28,057 nt of DNA from a virus, in the IMG/VR virus record IMGVR_UViG_3300032311_000477, positions 1-28,057 of that record; one strand, written 5' to 3'. Of the stretch, positions 21,868-28,057 are shown in pieces. The notes beneath the pieces were generated by a model. The model was not told where the DNA came from. It saw only the letters and a program-made list of their open reading frames with translations, and did no database searches. Each line of letters opens with the position of its first letter. The stretch's first letter is position 1. The translations under genes and the position numbers were made by a program.

Positions 21868-24396
21868 TTATCCGTTAAAACTTGCACCAGTTGGTAAAAT
21901 GTTGAAATCAATTTGAATGAATTCAGCCGTTCTAGTTGGTTGTAAGTAGATAGCCCCTTTCATAATGTTTCTATCAATTACATCTGGTGTGTTATTAGTT
22001 TCATCCATTACCACTTTGAAAGCGTAAAGACCTTGTCTTTGTTGGATTGATTCTAAATACGGATTAACTATGTTTAAGAATCTATTTCTAGTCTCTGCTG
22101 TGTTTTGTTCGAATACTAAATAACGAGAAGTAGATGCGATATACTTTCTAACAGTCAATAATAATCTTCTTACGTTGATTCTATCTAATGCTGATGGTTT
22201 ATCTTGTAAAGTTTTTTGTCCGAATACAACTATACCTTGTCCAGGGAATTGTACAATTGGATTTACTTTACCTTCGTATAATGAATCTTTTTCAGATTGT
22301 GTTAATCTATTCAATACACTAACTGCTCCTGTCAATCCACCTCTATTCAAACCTGCTGGTGCGAACCATTCTGCTGCTACTCTATCGTTAGATGCGAATA
22401 CGCCAGGTAATAATACTGAAGGTGGAACAGTGATTAATTTATTTGTGTTTACATCAATTGTTTTAATCCAAGGATAGTAAGTTGCTGCCATATTTGAATC
22501 AACATTACCTGCTTGCGAAGTTGCGGTAGTTACCGTATCACCTGCTGCTGTTGTATCCATAATATAGAAACAATCATTTCTTGCTTCAACCATATCCAAT
22601 ACTGAAGTTACTACTGAAGGGTGTAATGTTCTAATAACACCTGGAGTTACTACCATATTGATATCATATTCATCAGCGTTTGATAATGCTGCGATATGAG
22701 TTTGATATGCCTTCGAACCACTTGCTGCTACCGTAGATAAGTTAAAACCTTGTGAGTTTCCTTGTACAATATCAGTTCCTTTGTAAATTGGAGTTGCCGG
22801 GCTCATACCATCAAATCCTTCTTGGAATGCTACAACGAATTGTGCTAAAGTTGAACCTACTGATAATGCTACTACGTTTGTTGCTGCACTATCTAATCCG
22901 AATACTGTGTTAGAACCTACACTTGCACCAGTTGGAATTGGTTTTAAATAAATTGAGTTATCACTATTATTATCTAAATCAATACCACCATATTGTGTTG
23001 CCGATGAAGTTACAAATGTTGCTGCCGGTATTTTTGCACTAATAGCTGCTGATGCAGAAACTGGCAATTGATATGCGGCGTGTCCAAATGGTACTGCTTG
23101 AACCGGAATTGAATCAGATGATACAAATCCTGCATCACTACTATTCCAAATTCTTACATATTTTGAATTATTTACCCAATCACCATATTCAGTTATCTTA
23201 CCAGTTGTTGAATCGATTTCTCTACTTCTATCACCTATTACTCTAGCAATATAGTTAGGAGAATTAGGGTCTAAGTTTACATTAGAGAATGATTCTAAAA
23301 CGATTTTCTTTTTGTTAGTATCTTTGAAATCCCTTACAACTACAGTGAATGTACCATAATCGGTACCCGCAACTGAACCAGCTGCTTTAATATTTGTAAT
23401 ACCTACTTTAACTTTAGTATTTGCTGCATTGCCTGCACCAATTGTTACAAATTTTAATAAATCATATCGTTGGCCGGAAATAGTTTGAGATTTGATTGTT
23501 GGAGTTACTGCAGATTGTGCATCAAATCGGAAGTTTTGGTCACCCAATATGTTTACTGAACAAGATGCGTGTGAATCAAAGTTTATACCACTATTTTTAA
23601 AGTATCCATGTACATATGCTGCTTTAGAGCCCAATGGAGAATTACCAAATACTGCTTCAACATCATTTACATCAGTTGATTTTAAAGATGCTGATATATT
23701 TAAACCATTACCTAAATAAAAATCACCATTACCATCGTTATCTGCCAAAGTTGAACCTGCAAATCCAGCGTTTGAACCAGTTAATGTATTGAATAATATT
23801 GCTGCAGTTGAACCAGATACATCATATGTGATATCAAATATATCCGTTTGATAATTTGTTGCTGTTGCAGATTGGGATACATATATCGAAGTTGGTGCAA
23901 CTGTCAATCCACTACCTTTTTCGATAATATTAACTGCGGTAATTACACCACCTACAATTGTCACCGATGCCGTTGGTGCCATTGTAAATGTACCACCAAC
24001 AAATTGAATAGATGCAGTTCCTGCATTTGTTCCCGTTGATGATGTATAATACAATCCAGCGGATGATGTTGTTAATGTATCGATTTGCCCTAAGTTAAGT
24101 GCACTTATCAATAAAGGAGCTGTTTCGGTATATCCACCAACACCTGCTACTCTACAAATTGTTGCTACTCCAGCTTCTCTCAAATATGATTGAACTGCCA
24201 AAGGAGTATAATATGTGTCATCAACTGAACCGAAAAGTGTTTCGAATTCAGATTGTGAATTTACGATTGTTGGTACTAATGGTCCTTCTTTAAAAGGTCC
24301 GATGAATGCTGCACCAATGTCAGCAACACCTTGTTGTAAGAATGAAAGGTCGTTTTCTTTTGTAAATACGCCTGGTGATACTATTTTGTCTGCCAT
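21868..24396 (-). CDS. Tail sheath protein (gp18-like)
   Basis: An 842-residue contractile sheath subunit, longer than T4 gp18 (659). The N-terminal VSPGVFTKENDLSFLQQG (6-23), the FIGPFKEGPLVPTIVNS segment and YYTPLAVQSYLREAG follow the sheath plan. The C-terminal domain (about 640-842) is the conserved part: GLNRGGLTGAVSVLNRLTQS, VVFGQKTLQDKPSALDRIN, VRRLLLTVRKYIASTSRY, and a final strand FIQIDFNILPTGASF that packs on neighbours. The extra length is in the middle (about 100-500), rich in Ser, Thr, Ala and Asn with beta-type sequence, probably surface-exposed insert domains. Transcribed just before the tube gene. Confidence 0.93.
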   Translation of the reverse strand: MADKIVSPGVFTKENDLSFLQQGVADIGAAFIGPFKEGPLVPTIVNSQSEFETLFGSVDDTYYTPLAVQSYLREAGVATICRVAGVGGYTETAPLLISALNLGQIDTLTTSSAGLYYTSSTGTNAGTASIQFVGGTFTMAPTASVTIVGGVITAVNIIEKGSGLTVAPTSIYVSQSATATNYQTDIFDITYDVSGSTAAILFNTLTGSNAGFAGSTLADNDGNGDFYLGNGLNISASLKSTDVNDVEAVFGNSPLGSKAAYVHGYFKNSGINFDSHASCSVNILGDQNFRFDAQSAVTPTIKSQTISGQRYDLLKFVTIGAGNAANTKVKVGITNIKAAGSVAGTDYGTFTVVVRDFKDTNKKKIVLESFSNVNLDPNSPNYIARVIGDRSREIDSTTGKITEYGDWVNNSKYVRIWNSSDAGFVSSDSIPVQAVPFGHAAYQLPVSASAAISAKIPAATFVTSSATQYGGIDLDNNSDNSIYLKPIPTGASVGSNTVFGLDSAATNVVALSVGSTLAQFVVAFQEGFDGMSPATPIYKGTDIVQGNSQGFNLSTVAASGSKAYQTHIAALSNADEYDINMVVTPGVIRTLHPSVVTSVLDMVEARNDCFYIMDTTAAGDTVTTATSQAGNVDSNMAATYYPWIKTIDVNTNKLITVPPSVLLPGVFASNDRVAAEWFAPAGLNRGGLTGAVSVLNRLTQSEKDSLYEGKVNPIVQFPGQGIVVFGQKTLQDKPSALDRINVRRLLLTVRKYIASTSRYLVFEQNTAETRNRFLNIVNPYLESIQQRQGLYAFKVVMDETNNTPDVIDRNIMKGAIYLQPTRTAEFIQIDFNILPTGASFNG

Positions 24397-24421
24397 TTTG
24401 TATGATAATTTAATTTATTAA

Positions 24422-24436
24422 TTCTATTATAAATAT
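24422..24436 (-). promoter_or_regulatory. Late-element copy upstream of tail sheath
   Basis: Coding-strand ATATTTATAATAGAA, identical over 15 bases to the copy before the tail tube gene; the core ends 32 bases before the sheath ATG in a 68-base gap. The upstream context TTTATATTTA also resembles a -7 box. Confidence 0.5.
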
Positions 24437-24464
24437 AAAGTTTTATTTCAAAACAACAAAAATT

Positions 24465-26213
24465 TTATTTGTATGTTGGAGAGAAATAATCGTATACTTG
24501 TCCTACCTGTGTTGCTGTTTGTAATGTATTATAGAATAATGCAGTTGCAATTTGCCCATTCCAAAACGATGTTCTAGCACTATTTGAACCAATTGTTACA
24601 TAGTTTGTAGAAGCAGGTGCCGTAAATGCCGCTGCTGTGAATGTACCAACTGATGTTTTATCAACATAAACCGTTACAGTTCCAGATGGTTGGAATGTTG
24701 CCGAAATCATATACCAAACGTTTGATGATAATGAAGTCGTTAATTGTGCACTATTTCCTAATGTACTACCATAGAACTTAACTCTATTTAAAGTTGAACT
24801 ATCGGTTGATTCAATTGCTAAACCATAAAATCCAGCATAGTCAAAAATGTGTCTTGTAGTTGTACCCAATGTTGTTGTAGGTCTTACCCAAACATGAATT
24901 GTACCTGTGTTAGTATTGAATTGAGAAATGCCACCATTTATATTAGATGCAGTATCTTTATAGAATAAATTTGATGTACCATTAAATGCGTAGTATTTAT
25001 CCTTTTTAGTTGCTCCTGCATTATATGATGGGTTACCACTTCCTAATGATAATGGAGCTTGTGCACCAGGTCTAACACCTGTACCATATCCTGTCAAATC
25101 TAAGAAATCCACAGTAGGAGTTCCCGTTGAAGGAAGTGTTTGCGATGGAAATGAATATGCTTTTCCTGCATCTACATACATTCTTAAACCTAAAGATGGG
25201 ATGTATGGTTGAGTTGTTGTACCTTTATTGTGTGATATTGTACCATTTGCTAAATAAACGTCAGCGTTTTCTACGTTAATTGTTACAATTTCAGTATCTT
25301 CAGTTACCTGTGCTATATCATATACTTCAATTTCTTCTACTCCACCTTCTTCCGTATATTTAATAATCAAATCACCAGGTAATATATTTTCTACATTTTT
25401 GAAATGATATTTTTGAATTTCATTATCAAATACCCATAATGGGTGTGTTCCAGTTGATTTTATTAATCCATTGTTAATGTTATAATATCCACTTGCAAAG
25501 TTAAATACTAAATTTTCAACTGCTACTTCGGTGTATGTTCCTGAATTACTTTCTAATTGATAAAATCTCCAATCTATATTTTCAGAATCAATTGGTTGAG
25601 ATTCATCGGGTAATCCTGCTGGCACCCATGCTTTAATAATATCACCTACATTCAAATCTTCAACATTGATTTCACTACCATTTGATAATTTTACTTTTGT
25701 ACCAAATAATAAACAAAAATCAGGTTGGTTAATTGTATTATATACATCTACTGCATATAATACTTTTGTAGATGCAACATTGTAATTGGTTGCATTTATA
25801 TTATATCCATCAGCATATGTCATTGATAAACTAGATGATGCTTCTGAATATGTACTTGTACCAACTGCAGCAGGTGTTACAGGAAATGATGGAGATGCTC
25901 CCAATGTAGGAGAGCCTACTGAAAAATTACCATTATTAAATGTTACTGAATAGTTTGCAGCTACACTACCAACTCTACTACCGTGCAATGAACCTTGTGA
26001 GCCAAATGAAAATGTTGCCGTTTCTGATGTGCTCTCTACTATATAAGTGTATGTTGGTAAATTAGCAGTTATAGAATCTACTGCAAATGAACTAAATGCT
26101 GCCGTTGTTCCAGCTGCTGCATTCATAGCATTTAATGAAACTGCTTGTGTAGTTCTTGCCGAACCCACTGTTGCTCTATATAAATTTCCTAATGATAAAT
26201 TTGTCCTTGGCAT
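24465..26213 (-). CDS. Virion lectin-like protein with internal Hint (intein-like) domain
   Basis: A 582-residue three-part protein. Residues 1-166 are Ser/Thr/Ala-rich beta-type sequence, likely a virion attachment domain. Residues 167-329 form a Hint domain: Cys167 starts block A (CLLFGTKVKLSNGSEINVED), block B is TGTH (Thr254, His257), and block G is VYLANGTISHN with His328-Asn329. The next residue is Lys330, not Cys, Ser or Thr, so complete protein splicing is not expected; cleavage at either end is. No homing endonuclease is inserted. Residues 340-582 resemble LamG/concanavalin-like lectin domains: LRMYVDAGKAYS, YYAFNGTSNLFYK, IHVWVRPTTT, GTVTVYVDKTSVG. The gene sits between a glycosyltransferase and the tail sheath gene, so a sugar-binding, self-cleaving fibre or decoration protein is my inference. 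Confidence 0.82.
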   Translation of the reverse strand: MPRTNLSLGNLYRATVGSARTTQAVSLNAMNAAAGTTAAFSSFAVDSITANLPTYTYIVESTSETATFSFGSQGSLHGSRVGSVAANYSVTFNNGNFSVGSPTLGASPSFPVTPAAVGTSTYSEASSSLSMTYADGYNINATNYNVASTKVLYAVDVYNTINQPDFCLLFGTKVKLSNGSEINVEDLNVGDIIKAWVPAGLPDESQPIDSENIDWRFYQLESNSGTYTEVAVENLVFNFASGYYNINNGLIKSTGTHPLWVFDNEIQKYHFKNVENILPGDLIIKYTEEGGVEEIEVYDIAQVTEDTEIVTINVENADVYLANGTISHNKGTTTQPYIPSLGLRMYVDAGKAYSFPSQTLPSTGTPTVDFLDLTGYGTGVRPGAQAPLSLGSGNPSYNAGATKKDKYYAFNGTSNLFYKDTASNINGGISQFNTNTGTIHVWVRPTTTLGTTTRHIFDYAGFYGLAIESTDSSTLNRVKFYGSTLGNSAQLTTSLSSNVWYMISATFQPSGTVTVYVDKTSVGTFTAAAFTAPASTNYVTIGSNSARTSFWNGQIATALFYNTLQTATQVGQVYDYFSPTYK

Positions 26214-26223
26214 ATGTTATGTA

Positions 26224-27222
26224 TTATTCTCCGTTATAAATATCTAAAAGTTTTTCTTTCCATACATCTTTGTTTGAAAAGTATTTTATCATCCAATTTT
26301 TAAGTTTTTCAAATTCTGCTTTACGGGTTTCGTAATCATCCTTACATATCGTTTCGTAGGTCTCTCTAAACGATATCGCATCACTCGCTTTGTATTTATA
26401 ATCAAGTGGTACGTGCCATTTTTCATGTAGTATTGGAAGTTTTCCCCAATCCACTGCTTCAAATATACCATATCCGAATGGTTCATATTCAAAGCAAGAG
26501 TGAGATATTCCCCAATCAAGTCCATAGAACCTTTCCTTATACTTATAATCAAATTTGTAAACTTTTGCTTTTTCAAATTTGTATCCATATTTTTGTTTAT
26601 AATATTTGTTGAATGTTTCTGAATTTGTAGAAATAAATCCACCTAATCCATCCATATATTCAACATTTTTTCTACCTTCAACTCTTGCCGCATATCCAAT
26701 TTGTGTGGATTCAGAAAGCTTATTGTTTTTGGTAAATGTATAATTATTTGGAATATGATGCAAATTTTCCGTTTCATATGGAAAATGATACAATCCTACC
26801 CAAACTTTATTTTTAATTTTATTTATTAATTCGTTTTCGTATTCCCAATTACCATACCAATGTAGATATTCATCTTTATCTTGCTGTGCCATTAAAGACA
26901 CTTTAGTTAAATTATGAAAAACTATTGAATCAATCTTTTCCAAATTTTGATGAATAGCTCTGGTTGGAGTATAATGACCATGTAAAATGTGAATACGTCT
27001 TGCACCTTCTAATATTTTTATAATTTCATCTTCGGATGTTTCCCAAACATGCTCTATATCAATTGGAAATTCTTCGTAATTTGTAGGTTTGTGTCTATGG
27101 AAAAGAAGAAGTGGCTTAACATCTAAGTTAGGTGCCACTTCTTTTATCCAATTTGTTACCCATATATCAGCACCGCTATTGAACCAGGGTCCTCCTGCGG
27201 TAGTGTAATAAACATCATACAT
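26224..27222 (-). CDS. Glycosyltransferase, GT-B fold (GT4-like)
   Basis: A 332-residue enzyme. The N-terminus MYDVYYTTAGGPWFNSGADI has the acceptor-side loop of GT-B enzymes; HILHGHYTPTRAIHQN (about 73-88) fits the middle of the first Rossmann domain; IGYAARVEGRKNVEYMDGLG (about 174-193) opens the second; and EYEPFGYGIFEAVDWGKLPI (about 244-263) is the E-x7-E nucleotide-sugar motif with both glutamates present. No signal peptide or membrane segment. It is flanked by a tail fibre gene (3 bases away) and the Hint/lectin gene (10 bases away). It may glycosylate virion proteins or alter host surface sugars; the donor cannot be read from sequence. Confidence 0.8.
   Translation of the reverse strand: MYDVYYTTAGGPWFNSGADIWVTNWIKEVAPNLDVKPLLLFHRHKPTNYEEFPIDIEHVWETSEDEIIKILEGARRIHILHGHYTPTRAIHQNLEKIDSIVFHNLTKVSLMAQQDKDEYLHWYGNWEYENELINKIKNKVWVGLYHFPYETENLHHIPNNYTFTKNNKLSESTQIGYAARVEGRKNVEYMDGLGGFISTNSETFNKYYKQKYGYKFEKAKVYKFDYKYKERFYGLDWGISHSCFEYEPFGYGIFEAVDWGKLPILHEKWHVPLDYKYKASDAISFRETYETICKDDYETRKAEFEKLKNWMIKYFSNKDVWKEKLLDIYNGE
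26235..26243 (-). promoter_or_regulatory. ATATTTATA element upstream of the Hint/lectin gene
   Basis: Coding-strand TAGATATTTATAA lies 22 bases before the ATG at 26213 and shares 13 bases with the tail tube copy. It falls inside the last codons of the glycosyltransferase (encoding DIYN), so coding constraint could also explain it. Confidence 0.33.
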
Positions 27223-27225
27223 TTA

Positions 27226-28057
27226 TTATAAACCTTTTGATTCTTTTAACTTTTCGATTTCTAAAGTTAAAGAATGAATTTGTGTTTGTTGTTCTTTGAT
27301 TGCTTCTACCATTAAACCCATCATTTTTGAATAGTCTAATGCTAAGAAACCATCGTCTCTTGTTTTAACTACTTCTGGTAAAACTTCTTGTACTTCTTGT
27401 GCTATCAAACCTGTTTTAGGAGTTGACTTTGTTACTTCATGTACATCATCATTCCATTCCCAAGTTACACCATTTAATTTAGTTACTTTTTCTAAAGCGT
27501 TTGGAATATTTTGTATACTATTCTTATGTCTTTTATCCGAAGTATAGTATGCCGTAATATCACCAGTTGCAGTTATTGCTCCCGTTACTGTTACACCACC
27601 ATTTGCAGTTATTGCTCCTGTTACTGTTAAAGAAGTTAATGTTCCAACCGATGTCAATGAAGATGCCGTTACACCCGATGCTAATGTTGCACCTGATAAA
27701 GTTCCTGCTGCTGCAGTTACTGTTATTGCCGCTGAACCATCAAAGTTTACACCATTAATTGCTCTTGCAGTTGCCAATGTAGTTGCAGTTGATGCATTAC
27801 CTGTTAATGCTCCTGTAAATCCAGTCGAACTTACTGACGTTAATCCTGCCAATGTAGTAGAAGTTCCACCCAACGCAGTTGATGTTGAACCAATTGTTAT
27901 TGTATTAGTAGTGATTGCAGAACCAACTACTTGAGATGAACCTGAGAATATTGTTTTAGCCGCCGTTGCTCTACCTTCGTATGTTGTTGCTAAAGATGCG
28001 GTTGTTAAGTTAATACTTGCAGTACTTTCTTCAATTCTTGTTAATCTTGTATTTTGA
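27226..28057 (-). CDS. Tail fibre with C-terminal S74 intramolecular chaperone (5' end outside window)
   Basis: The frame is open to the right edge; 276 residues are visible. The first visible part (RLTRIEESTASI, then SSQVVGSAITTNTITIGS) is Ser/Thr/Ala-rich, typical of trimeric fibres. A repetitive stretch follows (VTGAITANGGVTVTGAITA). The last 110 residues are an S74-type chaperone domain: YYTSDKRHKNSI with the Ser-Asp-Lys motif at the self-cleavage site, LEKVTKLNGVTWEWN, GLIAQEVQEVLPEVV, LDYSKMMGLMVEAIKEQQ, and a coiled-coil end. Such domains trimerise the fibre and then cut themselves off before the Ser of the SDKRHK motif. A TTG at 27873 is not the real start: no stop precedes it. It is the most upstream gene of the visible virion set. 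Confidence 0.9.
   Translation of the reverse strand, partial: QNTRLTRIEESTASINLTTASLATTYEGRATAAKTIFSGSSQVVGSAITTNTITIGSTSTALGGTSTTLAGLTSVSSTGFTGALTGNASTATTLATARAINGVNFDGSAAITVTAAAGTLSGATLASGVTASSLTSVGTLTSLTVTGAITANGGVTVTGAITATGDITAYYTSDKRHKNSIQNIPNALEKVTKLNGVTWEWNDDVHEVTKSTPKTGLIAQEVQEVLPEVVKTRDDGFLALDYSKMMGLMVEAIKEQQTQIHSLTLEIEKLKESKGL
27567..27629 (-). repeat. 36-base tandem repeat in tail fibre
   Basis: Two 27-base segments (27567-27593 and 27603-27629) differ by one base and are spaced 36 bases apart, giving a 12-residue repeat of the type VTGAITANGG. This is the usual pattern of repeated beta turns in phage fibres and could vary in copy number by recombination. Confidence 0.8.

Noticed and set aside
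26289-26642. 117-codon minus-strand frame inside the glycosyltransferase
   Set aside because: It is fully contained in the glycosyltransferase gene and shows no family features.
27567-27758. Plus-strand leucine-rich frame inside the tail fibre
   Set aside because: Complement of Ala/Thr-rich repeats; no independent evidence.

Overview
This window is part of the genome of a contractile-tailed (myovirus-type) bacteriophage with a T4-like gene repertoire. Every supported gene lies on the minus strand, so the phage should be read from high to low coordinates. The DNA is strongly AT-rich and tightly packed: most genes are separated by under 50 bases or overlap, several through a TAATG stop/start. 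The host is probably a member of the Bacteroidota. Two intergenic promoters carry the TTTG / TAnnTTTG signature of that phylum with identical 20-base spacing, and most start codons are preceded by A/T-rich sequence without a Shine-Dalgarno motif. No integrase, repressor, tRNA, IS element or CRISPR array was seen.

Virion region (28057 down to about 11330), in transcription order: a tail fibre whose 5' end is outside the window and which ends in an S74 intramolecular chaperone; a GT-B type glycosyltransferase; a virion protein carrying an intein-like Hint domain in front of a LamG/concanavalin-like lectin domain; tail sheath; tail tube; a strong intrinsic terminator; a gp26/tail-assembly-chaperone-like protein followed by a small overlapping frame that may be joined to it by a +1 frameshift; a small structural protein; a 1253-residue tape measure; a tube-cap/initiator-like protein; a gp53-like LysM baseplate protein; a large hub-like protein; and a small conserved-looking protein. 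A nearly constant element, ATATTTATA on the coding strand, lies 19-36 bases upstream of six of the genes in the window, five of them in this virion block, and is a candidate late promoter.

Replication and metabolism region (11289 down to 1): a very short family-A DNA polymerase, a large HNH-motif protein, four small genes of unknown function, a MazG-like/DUF1599 protein, a gp32-like single-strand binding protein with a long structured leader, a bacterial-type RecA, a T4 RNase H/FEN-like 5' nuclease, a GroES co-chaperonin flanked by small genes, a DnaB-family helicase, and ribonucleotide reductase NrdB and NrdA (NrdA runs off the left edge). Together these supply dNTPs, open and copy DNA, mature Okazaki fragments and recombine ends, with GroES probably tuning the host chaperonin for phage proteins.

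The most unusual items are the Hint domain lacking a +1 nucleophile in a lectin-bearing virion protein, the possible +1 frameshift in the tail chaperone slot, the nested hairpin plus repeated A/U-rich tract in the single-strand binding protein leader, the stripped-down polymerase, and the shared late-gene element.
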